Shown one piece after another: positions 8,595 through 17,520 of a stretch of 64,000 nucleotides of DNA. A model generated the notes under the pieces. It made no database searches. It was given only the letters and a program-made list of their open reading frames with translations, and was not told the origin of the DNA. The translations under genes were made by a program, and so were the position numbers. Position 1 is the stretch's first letter, and the number at the start of each line of letters is the position of its first letter. Source of the stretch: Fibrobacter sp. UWR4 (GTDB lineage Bacteria; Fibrobacterota; Fibrobacteria; Fibrobacterales; Fibrobacteraceae); contig NZ_QGDU01000001.1 of the NCBI RefSeq assembly GCF_003149045.1, positions 128,458 to 192,457 on the forward strand. The letters are read 5' to 3'.

Positions 8595-9602
8595 TTACAA
8601 GCTTGCCAGAACCTGCAGCAAACGCTTCTTGGCGGGGCCTTCGGGCAGGGGCAGGAACAGCTCCTTGGCGAAGGATTTCATCAGCATCTTCTTGGCGGTT
8701 TCAGCGGGAATACCGCGGCTCTCTAAGTAGAACATCTGATCGGCATCTAGTTCGCCGCAGGTGTTGCCGTGAGTACATTCCACGTCGTCGTGATAGATCT
8801 TTAGCACCGGCTTCACAGAGACGCTGGATTCGTCACCCAGGAGGATGGAATTTACCAGCTGGCTGGAGTTCACCTGGCTGCAGCCTTCGCCGACGATAAC
8901 GCTTCCGTCGTAGCTTACGTAGGAATTTTCGTCCAGCAGGTTGCGGGCGAACTGGGAGCTTACGGTGTTGGGTGCGTTATGACGGATGGTCAGGCGTTGG
9001 TGCTTGCTGGCGTTTCCCTTTAGCACAGACAAGGAGCGGTAATCGAAGTTGGCGCCTTCGCCGTTCAAGTCCACGTCAATGCTAATGCGGCCAATGCCTG
9101 CGTCCTGCAAAATGTTGGAAAAGTGAACAGTGGAATTGGCTGCCTGCTTGATTACGAAATGTCTGAAAACCAGAGGCAGTTCGTTGGCGGGATTGGCAAA
9201 GAAGATTTCCAGTTCGGCGCCTTCTTCAACATCAATGTCGAAGCGCTCGGCGGCAATTTCGTGAGCCACCTTGTTGTCTAGAATTTCGAGGGAAACCTTG
9301 GCGTTCTTGCCTACGTTAAAGACGCTGTGGCCGAAATCATCTCGGCTCTTGATGAGTCCCATCTCGGTTTCGCCATCGGCAAAATCCTTCTTCATGGTCG
9401 GGGCGGATTTTGCAATGGGAAGAAGGGCGGCAACGTCCATTTCGTTTTCAAAAGTACTGGCGGAACCTTCCTGGCTGTCTAAAAGATTCGGAATCTTATT
9501 GACCGGGAAAAAACTCCACAGCTCGTTATTGCGCTTGGGCATGCCAAGGGCATTGATGCGTGCCTGGGCGGCCTGTGCTAATTCAGAATTCATGTAGCTC
9601 AT
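8595..9602 (-). CDS. sufD: Fe-S cluster assembly protein SufD
   Basis: A 335-residue SufB/SufD-family beta-helix scaffold protein. Family features include SSQFARNLLDENSYVSYDGSV, VKPVLKIYHDDVECTHGNTCG and DADQMFYLESRGI near the C-terminus. It lies 11 bp downstream of sufC. SufD normally forms a SufBC2D complex, but no sufB is present in this cluster or window. The start at 9602 is supported by GAGG five bases upstream; a second in-frame ATG lies 9 bases later. Confidence 0.9.
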   Translation of the reverse strand: MSYMNSELAQAAQARINALGMPKRNNELWSFFPVNKIPNLLDSQEGSASTFENEMDVAALLPIAKSAPTMKKDFADGETEMGLIKSRDDFGHSVFNVGKNAKVSLEILDNKVAHEIAAERFDIDVEEGAELEIFFANPANELPLVFRHFVIKQAANSTVHFSNILQDAGIGRISIDVDLNGEGANFDYRSLSVLKGNASKHQRLTIRHNAPNTVSSQFARNLLDENSYVSYDGSVIVGEGCSQVNSSQLVNSILLGDESSVSVKPVLKIYHDDVECTHGNTCGELDADQMFYLESRGIPAETAKKMLMKSFAKELFLPLPEGPAKKRLLQVLASL

Positions 9603-9613
9603 GACTGCCTCAA

Positions 9614-10360
9614 TTACTTTTCTTCGATCCAGTCGTAACCCTGTTCTTCCAGCTTCAAGGCCAGTTCCGGACCACCGCTCAGGATGATCTTGCCGTGACG
9701 AAGCACATGAACGTAGGTGGGCTTGATGTAGTCCAGCAAACGCTGGTAGTGGGTCACCAGAATCACTGCCTTTTCGGGGCTCATGATGTGGTTGATGCCG
9801 TTTGCCACAATGCGGAGTGCGTCAATGTCCAAGCCGGAGTCGGTTTCATCCAGGAAGGAAACCTTGGGATCGAGAATAGCCATCTGGAGGATTTCGTTAC
9901 GCTTCTTTTCGCCGCCGGAGTAACCTTCGTTGACGCCGCGGTCGCGGTAACGGTTGTCCATTTCCAGAAGTTGCATCTTTTCTTCGCAAAGGTTCTTGAA
10001 GTCGGCGTCGCTCATTTCCGGGAGGCCCAGGAAGTTGCGCTTGGAGTTCAGTGCCATCTTCAAGAATTCCACGTTGTTCACGCCGGGAATTTCGGTGGGG
10101 TACTGAGTGCTGATGAACAGGCCGGAGTTGGCGCGTTCACAGATTTCCATGTCAAGCAGGTTCTTGCCGTCAAGTTCTACAACGCCGTCGTTTACGGTGT
10201 AAGCCGGGTGGCCTGCGATCACCTTGGAAAGGGTGCTCTTGCCGCTCCCGTTGGGACCCATGATGGCGTGGACTTCACCGGGCTTTACTTCCAGGTTGAT
10301 TCCCTTAAGGATTTGGGTGCCGTCTTCAATACTTGCTTTAAGATTCTTGATGCTTAACAT
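9614..10360 (-). CDS. sufC: Fe-S assembly ATPase SufC
   Basis: ABC-type ATPase of the SUF system (248 residues). Walker A is GPNGSGKS at residues 35-42, the signature region is YSGGEKKRNEILQMA, and Walker B is VSFLDETDSGLD with the SufC-typical DETDSGLDIDAL. A D-loop and switch His (VTHYQRLL) follow. It lies 27 bp after dnaG and 11 bp before sufD, suggesting one transcript. Confidence 0.95.
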   Translation of the reverse strand: MLSIKNLKASIEDGTQILKGINLEVKPGEVHAIMGPNGSGKSTLSKVIAGHPAYTVNDGVVELDGKNLLDMEICERANSGLFISTQYPTEIPGVNNVEFLKMALNSKRNFLGLPEMSDADFKNLCEEKMQLLEMDNRYRDRGVNEGYSGGEKKRNEILQMAILDPKVSFLDETDSGLDIDALRIVANGINHIMSPEKAVILVTHYQRLLDYIKPTYVHVLRHGKIILSGGPELALKLEEQGYDWIEEK

Positions 10361-10387
10361 GTTTTCCTCGTTTTTAAAACTTATTCC

Positions 10388-12511
10388 CTAGAATCCCATA
10401 TCATCGTCGTTGTTGAACTCATCGGCGTTGTAGGAGTATTCTTCTTCGTCGGGCGGTTCTTCGCCAAATTCTTCTGGCGGCTCTTCGCTTAATCCCTCGG
10501 GTGGTTCTTCAGGAGGCGGGGCGGAATCGAATTCCGGAGGAGGCCCGAATTCCTGAGGCTGACTGATTTCCTGTGGGGAATCAAAATTGCGTTGAGGTTC
10601 CGTTGCAAGCGGTGATTCCGCTTGGAATCCTTGAGAATCTGGCAAGGCTGCCTGGAATTGAATGAGCTGGGCCTTGCTTCGAACAACCTGGTCGGCAAAT
10701 GCGTCGATTTGAATTTTTTCGGCATTGAGCAGATTGTTGATGGTCTGCATTCCCTGGGTGAACTTTGTCATCTTCATGCGTGCGTTCACACGTTCCATGG
10801 TGTCCAGGGGGAGTTCTTTTTTCTGGCGGTCGCAAAGCTTTGTGGAAAGAACCGTCAGCGTCTGGTAGAACTCGTAAATTTCCTGAGGGGGCTTCCACTG
10901 TTCATCGGGAAGACCTTCAATAAAACTCTGCATTTCCTTGGAAACGCTTTCGTAAAGTACCTGAGGGTTGTGGGTCCCTGTTTCAGCGTAGAGAGCCACG
11001 ACGGTATTGACGAATTCGTCTACGATGGGGGATTCGAACATCTGGATGCCGCTGGCAGCCCAGTCCATGTCGAAGTATTCCAGCGCACGTTCCATCAGGG
11101 ACGGGTTTCGCAGCAGCAGGTTGGCAAAGCGAATCTCGATAGGCGGGATGGCGTGCCACTGGATGGCCGCTTCCTGCACTTGCGGGACTGCTGCCTGCTG
11201 AAGGCGCTTTTCCTGCTTGATGGGGCGAACTTGGGCTAGAGACCGGTCCGTGTTGAATCGTTCAGAAATCAACTTCAGATACTGATTCTGGAGTTCGCGA
11301 TCCGCAATGCTTTTAACCAGGGACTTTGCGTAACTGACGAAGCTGGCCCTTTCTTCGGGACTGCGCAGGTCCTTGCGGCTTGCCAGATAGTTCAGCCAGT
11401 CGTCCGCTGTGGTCAGGGCGTTCCTAAATGCTTCGGGTCCCTGTTCGTTTACGAAGTTATCAGGGTCGATTTTCGTTCCATCCGGACGGGAAAGCGCGAA
11501 AACTCGAGGGGCGATTCCCTTGGGTAAGACGATTTCCAGACTGCGCATGGTTGCCTTCTGTCCGGCGGCGTCACCGTCGAATACCAGGTAGGCGGTCTTT
11601 GCATAGCGGGCGAGAATGCTAGCGTGGGTTTCCGTCAGGGCGGTGCCGGATGCTGCCACCACGTTGGTGACGCCACCCTGAAAGAGGCTAATCATATCGA
11701 AGTAGCCTTCCACAATAATGACCGCATTCTCCTTTGCAATGCTTTGGCGGCTGTGATGAAGCCCGAACAGAATATCGCTCTTGTGATAGAGGGCGGATTC
11801 CGGACTGTTCATGTACTTTGCAGGCTTAAAATTGGGGTCCTTGTTTTCGCTCAGGTCGCGACCGCCGAAGGCCACAATCATGCCGGAAATGTTCTGGATA
11901 GCGATCATCAGACGGTCACGGAACTTGTCGGAAATGCCTCCGTGTTCCTTTTCTACCGCAAGGCCTGCCTTCACGCAGTCTGCTGGAGAAAAACCGTTCT
12001 TGACGGCAAAGCTAATAAAGCCTTCTCTACCATCAGGAGCATAGCCGATGTGAAATCTCTGACGAGTTTCCGCCGTGATATGGCGGCTGTTCAGATAGGC
12101 CATTGCCTTTTCGCTCATGGTGAGCTGCTGCTCGAACCACTGACAGGCCAATTCGTTGAGCTTACGGACCTGTTCACGTTCCTCGATGGCTTCCGCATTT
12201 TCTGGAGCGCCAAGTTGAGGTAACGTAAAGTGGGAAAAATTTGCCACCCATTCCACGGCTCCCTTGAAGTCCATCTTTTCGTGCTCCTGCACGAATTTGA
12301 AAACGTCACCGGCAGCTCCGCAGGCAAAACACTTGTAGATACCCAGTGAGGGGTTTACGTTCATGGAGGGGGAGCGGTCATCGTGGAAAGGGCATACTCC
12401 AAGATAACGCCCGTTTCCGGAGCGTTTCAACGGCAGGAAACTCTCAATGACGGCGGCGATGTCCGTCTGAGATTTTAGCTGCTGAATGATTTCATTGGAA
12501 TAAAAAGCCAC
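10388..12511 (-). CDS. dnaG: DNA primase DnaG with acidic, SSB-tip-like C-terminal extension
   Basis: Synthesises RNA primers at the replication fork. The CHC2 zinc motif uses C40, H43, C61 and C64. The TOPRIM core shows IIVEGYFDMISL and VFDGDAAGQKA. A helicase-binding-type helical domain spans roughly residues 450-620. At 707 residues it is longer than usual because of a Pro/Glu-rich tail with repeated PPEEF/PPPEF units. The protein ends in DEFNNDDDMGF, which resembles the acidic, Phe-terminated tip of single-strand binding protein (DDDIPF in E. coli). It leads the dnaG-sufC-sufD cluster. Confidence 0.95.
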   Translation of the reverse strand: MAFYSNEIIQQLKSQTDIAAVIESFLPLKRSGNGRYLGVCPFHDDRSPSMNVNPSLGIYKCFACGAAGDVFKFVQEHEKMDFKGAVEWVANFSHFTLPQLGAPENAEAIEEREQVRKLNELACQWFEQQLTMSEKAMAYLNSRHITAETRQRFHIGYAPDGREGFISFAVKNGFSPADCVKAGLAVEKEHGGISDKFRDRLMIAIQNISGMIVAFGGRDLSENKDPNFKPAKYMNSPESALYHKSDILFGLHHSRQSIAKENAVIIVEGYFDMISLFQGGVTNVVAASGTALTETHASILARYAKTAYLVFDGDAAGQKATMRSLEIVLPKGIAPRVFALSRPDGTKIDPDNFVNEQGPEAFRNALTTADDWLNYLASRKDLRSPEERASFVSYAKSLVKSIADRELQNQYLKLISERFNTDRSLAQVRPIKQEKRLQQAAVPQVQEAAIQWHAIPPIEIRFANLLLRNPSLMERALEYFDMDWAASGIQMFESPIVDEFVNTVVALYAETGTHNPQVLYESVSKEMQSFIEGLPDEQWKPPQEIYEFYQTLTVLSTKLCDRQKKELPLDTMERVNARMKMTKFTQGMQTINNLLNAEKIQIDAFADQVVRSKAQLIQFQAALPDSQGFQAESPLATEPQRNFDSPQEISQPQEFGPPPEFDSAPPPEEPPEGLSEEPPEEFGEEPPDEEEYSYNADEFNNDDDMGF

Positions 12512-12568
12512 GGGCCAAAGATAGCAAAAGTCGAGTGCCGCGACTTGCTCAGTGACATCTCGCGAGGC

Positions 12569-13903
12569 TTAAACGACGGCCTTGCTTTGCCACTTTCCGC
12601 TGCGCCACCTATAGTAATTTGCTATAGAACGGTAGAACTCATCGGCTGCCATGCCCAGCCAGAGACCGGGGAGACCAAGATCCAATACGAACGCCAGGAA
12701 AAGTGCGGTGCCCACGCCTAAAGTCCACATCATTCCGCTGCCCACGAAGGCGGGGAACTTGGAGTCTCCGGAAGCGCGTAGGGATGTGGTAATAACAAAA
12801 TTTACGGCCTTGAAGGGCTGCACGGCAACATCGCACCAAAGGCACATCTGGCCTAAAGCGATAACATCTGGATTGTCCGTAAAGACACCTATCAGATGGG
12901 TTCCGCAAAGAGCCATAATGATGGATAGGACAAGTCCGCTAATGCAACTGATGAGAATTGTTTGATGGACGCGCTGGTCGGCAGTCTTGTATTCCTTGGC
13001 GCCAACCAAGTGGGCGACGAGAATCTGGTTTCCGTTGCCTAAGCCGATGCCCAAAATTACAGACAAAGCAGCGAAGTTTCCTGCGAAGACGCGTGCAGTC
13101 ATGGCCAGGGTTCCCAGATGGGCCACCATGGCGGTAATGAACACGTTGAACAGCTGGAAACTGATGGGTTCCGCTGCCGCAGGAAGACCAATGCGAACCC
13201 AGTCGGGGAGGATGATCTTGGATCGCTTCAAGTCGCGACGGTGAGTCTTATGCTGGATCTTGTAGCGCAGAACGCACCAGAGGATCCCAGAAGAAATCAG
13301 CCAGGAAAGTGCGGTGGCAAGGCCCACGCCCTTGGCTCCCATCTTGGGCAAGCCGAACAGGCCTTCCAGGAAGATGTAGTTCATGGCGGCGTTACTTGCG
13401 ATGGTGATGATGTTTCCGATAAGGTTCCAGACCGTCAAACCATGGGTCGCCACAAAGGCGGTAAGGGAAGACTGCAAAGCCCTGAAGGCAAAGCCGAATG
13501 CCACCACGGACATGAACTGTTCCGCGTAAATGACGGGATTGCCGGTAAGCCCCATCCAGTGGGGAATGAGGCCTGACAGGGGGACTACGGCGGCGGTCAT
13601 CAGGAAACCCACCAGCAGGCTTCCGCAGAGGACCATAGTCTTGGTGGAACGGGCGTGGCTATTCTGTTCTGCCCCCATATACTGGGAGGCGATGCTTGCT
13701 CCAGCCTGGGAGAATGCGTTGATGGCAGTGAATAAGGCTGCAAGGACAGGCATCAGTGCGCCGACGCCTGCGGCAGCTTCTTCGGATGTACGGGAAAGGA
13801 ACCAGCTATCCATCATGGGCTGGATCATGTTCACTGCGAAAGTGAATATGAGGGGCCATGAAAGGCTGAGAAGAGAACGGTCTTTGACCTGCTTAGTAGC
13901 CAT
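12569..13903 (-). CDS. MATE-family multidrug/sodium antiporter
   Basis: A 444-residue inner-membrane transporter with about 12 hydrophobic segments in two similar halves. Typical MATE features include SLSWPLIFTFAVNMIQPMMDSWFLSR at the N-terminus, the small-residue-rich AINAFSQAGASIASQYMGA, and GIGLGNGNQILVAHLVGA in the second half. It probably exports cationic drugs or toxic metabolites using an ion gradient; the substrate cannot be read from sequence. The neighbours are dnaG downstream and an aminotransferase upstream, with no clear functional link. Confidence 0.88.
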   Translation of the reverse strand: MATKQVKDRSLLSLSWPLIFTFAVNMIQPMMDSWFLSRTSEEAAAGVGALMPVLAALFTAINAFSQAGASIASQYMGAEQNSHARSTKTMVLCGSLLVGFLMTAAVVPLSGLIPHWMGLTGNPVIYAEQFMSVVAFGFAFRALQSSLTAFVATHGLTVWNLIGNIITIASNAAMNYIFLEGLFGLPKMGAKGVGLATALSWLISSGILWCVLRYKIQHKTHRRDLKRSKIILPDWVRIGLPAAAEPISFQLFNVFITAMVAHLGTLAMTARVFAGNFAALSVILGIGLGNGNQILVAHLVGAKEYKTADQRVHQTILISCISGLVLSIIMALCGTHLIGVFTDNPDVIALGQMCLWCDVAVQPFKAVNFVITTSLRASGDSKFPAFVGSGMMWTLGVGTALFLAFVLDLGLPGLWLGMAADEFYRSIANYYRWRSGKWQSKAVV

Positions 13904-13944
13904 GGCCCAATGGTAGCAATTGCTAGGGGTGCCTGGCTTCTTTT

Positions 13945-15069
13945 TTATTTCTGTTTTGTTTGCGCCTGTATACGGGAGATAATCTGGTCTACATCGGTAA
14001 AGGCGCAGGCCGGAAGGCTAATGGCCATCTGGGTTGCCTTCTTGGCGTTAGGGGTAGCGCTCGGTTCCAGGCCAGCGAAGCAGGGCTGGTTCTGCAACGT
14101 TTCCGGATAGTGTATACAGAAGGGAATTTCTGCCTGCTTTAGAATCTGGATAAAGGCGTTCCGATTTGAGGCGAGCAAGGTGTACTGGGCGTAAGTGCTG
14201 AAATTTCCCGAGTCCAGAGTCTGGGGAAAGACCTGCAGGTCAGATCCGCTCGTATTGTTCCATACATCCAGGAAAAAACGGTCATACTTTAGGGCGTTTG
14301 CCTCACGAACTTTCAGTTCGTCGTCCAGATGTTTCAGCTTTACCCGCAGGATGGCCGCCTGGACCGCATCCAGTCGGCTGTTTACGCCAAGAATCTGATG
14401 GTCGTAATGTCCGGGACTGCCGTGATTGGCGATCATCCGGATTTTTTCTTCCAGCCTGGGGTCTTCCGTAAAGAGGGCGCCTCCATCCCCGTAGCAGCCC
14501 AGGGGCTTGGTAGGGTAGAAGCTGGTAATGGAAATGTCCCCGAAGGTACAGGCTTTACGGACTTGTCCGTCGATGACTCGGGTGGCGCCAAATGCCTGCG
14601 CTGCGTCCTCGATAATCCATAAACCGTTTTTTTCCGCAATTTCACGAAGTTTTTCGAAGGGAGCGCACTGTCCGAAAAGGTCTACTGCAATGATCCCGCG
14701 GGTCTTTTCGTTTACTAGCGCCTGGACGCTTGCAGTGTCGATTTGAAGCGTTTTTAGGTCAATATCCGCAAATTTTGGGATTCCGCCTAGAAAAGAGACG
14801 CTTTCCGCCGGGGCAATAAAGGTAAAGTCCGGTACGATCACCTGGTCTCCGGGCTTTAAATCCATTGCCATGAGGGTGATTGTCAGTGCGTCAGTGCCAC
14901 TTCCGCAGGAAATGGCGGACCGTCCTACGAAGTCCGACAGCTCTTTTTCTAGATTTTTAACCTGAGGACCGCCGATGAAGCATCCGCTATCCAGCACTTC
15001 TTTCTCGGCTTTTTCGAGCTCTTGCCTATAGGCATCTCGTTGTCCTACAAGATTTACGAAGGGAATCAT
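13945..15069 (-). CDS. DegT/DnrJ/EryC1/StrS-family PLP aminotransferase
   Basis: A 374-residue sugar aminotransferase family member. The start is placed at the ATG at 15069 (MIPFVNLVGQRD), typical for the family. Visible motifs: SAISCGSGTDALTITL (cofactor phosphate binding), IIEDAAQAFGA (Asp contacting the pyridine ring) and SFYPTKPLGCYGDGGA, whose Lys forms the PLP Schiff base. FANHGSPGHYDH-type and NSRLDAVQAAIL segments follow. Such enzymes aminate keto-sugar nucleotides for LPS or glycan decoration. No other sugar-nucleotide gene is adjacent, so the exact substrate is open. Confidence 0.9.
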   Translation of the reverse strand: MIPFVNLVGQRDAYRQELEKAEKEVLDSGCFIGGPQVKNLEKELSDFVGRSAISCGSGTDALTITLMAMDLKPGDQVIVPDFTFIAPAESVSFLGGIPKFADIDLKTLQIDTASVQALVNEKTRGIIAVDLFGQCAPFEKLREIAEKNGLWIIEDAAQAFGATRVIDGQVRKACTFGDISITSFYPTKPLGCYGDGGALFTEDPRLEEKIRMIANHGSPGHYDHQILGVNSRLDAVQAAILRVKLKHLDDELKVREANALKYDRFFLDVWNNTSGSDLQVFPQTLDSGNFSTYAQYTLLASNRNAFIQILKQAEIPFCIHYPETLQNQPCFAGLEPSATPNAKKATQMAISLPACAFTDVDQIISRIQAQTKQK

Positions 15070-15171
15070 GACCCAAAAAGTAGAAATTTTTTGGTACCCC
15101 TTGAAATCTTTCAAATATTTACTAACTTTGAGCCAACATTTTTAAGTAGGTTTTCACCCGGAGATATTAAG

Positions 15172-15432
15172 GTGCCTCAACACAAGTCTTGCAAAAAGCG
15201 TTTGATTCAGGCCGAAAAGGCCAATGCTCAGAACCGTTCCGCACGTTCTGCAATCCGTACTAGCCTCAAGGCTATCCGTTCCGCTACTACTAAGGAAGAA
15301 GCTCTGAAGGAACTTCCCAACCTCTTTAGCCAGCTGGACAAGGCTGCTGCAAAGCATCGTGCAGGTTTCTGCGCTAACCGTGCAGCAAACTACAAGGCTA
15401 AGGCCGCTAAGGTCGTTAATAGCCTCGCTTAA
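15172..15432 (+). CDS. rpsT: 30S ribosomal protein S20
   Basis: An 86-residue small-subunit protein that binds 16S rRNA. The start is the GTG at 15172 (MPQHKSCKKRLIQAEKANAQNRS), preceded by GGAG. The open frame upstream of it is not S20-like. Family features: the basic first helix, a Lys/Ala-rich middle and GFCANRAANYKAKAAKVVN at the end. Single-gene unit with a strong terminator. Confidence 0.93.
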   Translation: MPQHKSCKKRLIQAEKANAQNRSARSAIRTSLKAIRSATTKEEALKELPNLFSQLDKAAAKHRAGFCANRAANYKAKAAKVVNSLA

Positions 15433-15473
15433 TTATCTAAGCAAAGCCTAAAAAGCTAAACTGCGCTTTTTCT

Positions 15474-15508
15474 CGAAAACCAGTGCGATGTCCTCGCACT
15501 GGTTTTCG
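15474..15508 (+). terminator. rpsT intrinsic terminator
   Basis: A 14-bp perfect stem (CGAAAACCAGTGCG / CGCACTGGTTTTCG) around a 7-nt loop, 41 bp after the rpsT stop. Confidence 0.8.
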
Positions 15509-15660
15509 GTCGTCTGTGTTTTGTATGGAAAAATGGAATTTGTCTGGAAAAAACGGAAAATTTTCATTTTTATTACGATTTAGACCAAAAAGCCGTATAT
15601 ATTGGAGAATGGACTGGAATTTTTTTTATAGATTTGCGCTAGTATTGTTAGGGATTAGTA

Positions 15661-16608
15661 ATGTCTTCAATTAATTTTGCTACACGAGAAATTAGCTGTA
15701 AAGTAGTTTACTATGGACCGGGCTTGAGTGGTAAGACCACGAACCTGCAGGTGATCCATCAGAAGATGCCTCAGGACAAGCGCACGGACATGGTGTCTCT
15801 GGCTACAGAAGGCGACCGTACTTTGTTCTTTGACTTCTTGCCGCTGAATCTGGGCGACATCAAGGGTTTCAAGACCCGCTTCCAGCTCTACACAGTTCCT
15901 GGTCAGGTCTATTATAATAGTACTCGTAAGCTTGTGCTTCGCGGTGTGGACGGCATTGTGTTTGTGGCCGACTCCCAGCGCTCCCGTCAGGCAGAAAACC
16001 TGGAAAGCTTGCAGAACCTCCGCCAGAACCTGCAGGACTACGGCATGGATCTGGACGATATGCCTTTCGTGCTTCAGTACAACAAGCGCGACATGGACAA
16101 CGTTTTTACCCTGGACGAACTGAACGCCGAACTTAATCCCCGCGGCATTCCTTTCTTCCCGGCAACCGCCCATAACGGTAAGGGCGTGGTGACCACCCTG
16201 AAGACAATCGCAATGCTGGTCATCGAAAAGTTCAACGTGAAACAGGGCTTCCTCCATCAGGCAGCCGCTAATGTCAACAATACTGGCGTCCACGACGTAT
16301 CCCTGACTAAGGACGGCGTTTCCGTGAAGGATCCGGCTCCTGCAGCTGCTCCTCAGAGTGCTGCTCCGTCTCCGTTCCGCATGCCGTCTTTCGCTGCAAA
16401 GCCGGGTGCCGCAGCTCCTGCTCAGCCCCAGTCCGCCGGTGCAGGTCTTTTCCAGAAGGGAGCGACATCTTCCCCCTTCGGTCGTCCCAAGGCTGCTACC
16501 GCAATTCCGCCTCGCATGCCTACTTTTGGACGAGACGTGGCCAAGCCCACTAACGAAGTTGCAGACGACGAAATCGAATTGCGTCCGTATGTACCTAAGA
16601 AGAAATAA
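15661..16608 (+). CDS. mglA: MglA-like polarity GTPase with Pro/Ala-rich C-terminal tail
   Basis: Ras-like GTPase controlling cell polarity and gliding or twitching direction. The P-loop GPGLSGKTT is at residues 19-27. Other elements are the MglA-type switch TVPGQVYYNSTR, FVADSQ and the base-specificity motif YNKRD. The GTPase core ends near residue 200. A tail of about 115 residues, rich in Ala, Pro and Phe and ending in IELRPYVPKKK, follows and is longer than in Myxococcus MglA (about 195 residues). It is first in an operon with mglB; AGGGA precedes the ATG. Confidence 0.92.
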   Translation: MSSINFATREISCKVVYYGPGLSGKTTNLQVIHQKMPQDKRTDMVSLATEGDRTLFFDFLPLNLGDIKGFKTRFQLYTVPGQVYYNSTRKLVLRGVDGIVFVADSQRSRQAENLESLQNLRQNLQDYGMDLDDMPFVLQYNKRDMDNVFTLDELNAELNPRGIPFFPATAHNGKGVVTTLKTIAMLVIEKFNVKQGFLHQAAANVNNTGVHDVSLTKDGVSVKDPAPAAAPQSAAPSPFRMPSFAAKPGAAAPAQPQSAGAGLFQKGATSSPFGRPKAATAIPPRMPTFGRDVAKPTNEVADDEIELRPYVPKKK

Positions 16609-16627
16609 CCGCTAAGGAGGCTGCATC

Positions 16628-17047
16628 GTGAGTGATTTTACCATTTATACAGATGATGCGGACAAGGTCCGCCGCCTGATGTCTGCTTACCAGGCAAGTG
16701 TTAAAGCCGAATATATCGTGCTTTGCCATCGTGACGGTTCTATCATTGCAGAAGTTGGCTCCCTCGGCCTGGATGCTACTCCGCTTGCAGTGTTGAGCAC
16801 TGCATCCTTTGACTCCGCCCGTCAGGTGGGTCTCATGCTGGGTGGCGAAAACTTCAACTCCGTTTCTTATGCGGGCGACAATCGTTCCATCTACATCGCT
16901 CCGGTAGACCAGGCCCTGCTGTTGGTCCAGATTTTCCCGGGCAATAGATTGCCGAACCGCATCGACGACTTCAACCGCCTGTTGGTTGAAAAGCTCGTGG
17001 ATGCCGTACCTGCATTTACCCAGAATACCAGTCGCTTAGTCCGATAG
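16628..17047 (+). CDS. mglB: Roadblock/LC7 protein MglB
   Basis: A 139-residue roadblock-fold protein, the usual GTPase-activating partner of MglA. It shows the roadblock pattern: a long first helix, then VLCHRDGSIIAEVG, LSTASFDSARQVG, NSVSYAGDNRSIYIAPVD and ALLLVQIF. The GTG start at 16628 follows AAGGAGG by 7 bases. It lies 19 bp downstream of mglA. Confidence 0.9.
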   Translation: MSDFTIYTDDADKVRRLMSAYQASVKAEYIVLCHRDGSIIAEVGSLGLDATPLAVLSTASFDSARQVGLMLGGENFNSVSYAGDNRSIYIAPVDQALLLVQIFPGNRLPNRIDDFNRLLVEKLVDAVPAFTQNTSRLVR

Positions 17048-17054
17048 GCGCTTC

Positions 17055-17516
17055 GTGACAAAGGTTCAACCGCTTCGAAATTTGCGGAAGACGACAATCC
17101 TTGTGATTGCCGTCTTTTTAGGTTTCTTTATCCATCGCATTGTGGTGCTCTGCATGGATGATTCTACCATTCAGGATTCCGCAGATTCGGAGTTGATCGT
17201 TGCACAGGGGGTGGTCTGCAGCCACATTGTGAATGGCAGCCCCTTTGGCGTGGACAGCGTCTTTGACGTGGATTCCCGCGTGTTTTTCTATACAACCGTG
17301 GCCGTTGCAACCCTTGCGGACGAGGATACCTTGATCCATATATGGTTTAACGGTGCCGATACTGTCCAGAAAATTCCCTGCCACCTTTCCGGCGAAACTT
17401 GCTTCACCTCTATTGACCCGAAACTGATGAAGGAAGGTGAATGGAGTGTAGACTTTGTGGCTGATCGCAAGCTCCTTGCAACTAGGCAGTTTAAAGTAAC
17501 GCCTTCCTTGAGGTAG
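17055..17516 (+). CDS. DUF2914-like membrane-anchored protein
   Basis: A 153-residue protein with one N-terminal membrane segment (ILVIAVFLGFFIHRIVVL) and a periplasmic domain. The domain pattern (SVFDVDSRVFFYTTV, HIWFNGADTVQKIPCHL, GEWSVDFVADRKLLATRQFKV) matches DUF2914, a beta-sandwich of unknown role. It sits 7 bp after mglB and 4 bp before the barrel-like gene, so it may link the polarity module to the envelope. The GTG start has only a weak ribosome-binding site. Confidence 0.75.
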   Translation: MTKVQPLRNLRKTTILVIAVFLGFFIHRIVVLCMDDSTIQDSADSELIVAQGVVCSHIVNGSPFGVDSVFDVDSRVFFYTTVAVATLADEDTLIHIWFNGADTVQKIPCHLSGETCFTSIDPKLMKEGEWSVDFVADRKLLATRQFKVTPSLR

Positions 17517-17520
17517 GCTC

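Noticed and set aside
12528-12547. AAGTCG/CGACTT hairpin between dnaG and the MATE gene as a terminator
   Set aside because: Only six pairs and a weak T tract; not enough to call.
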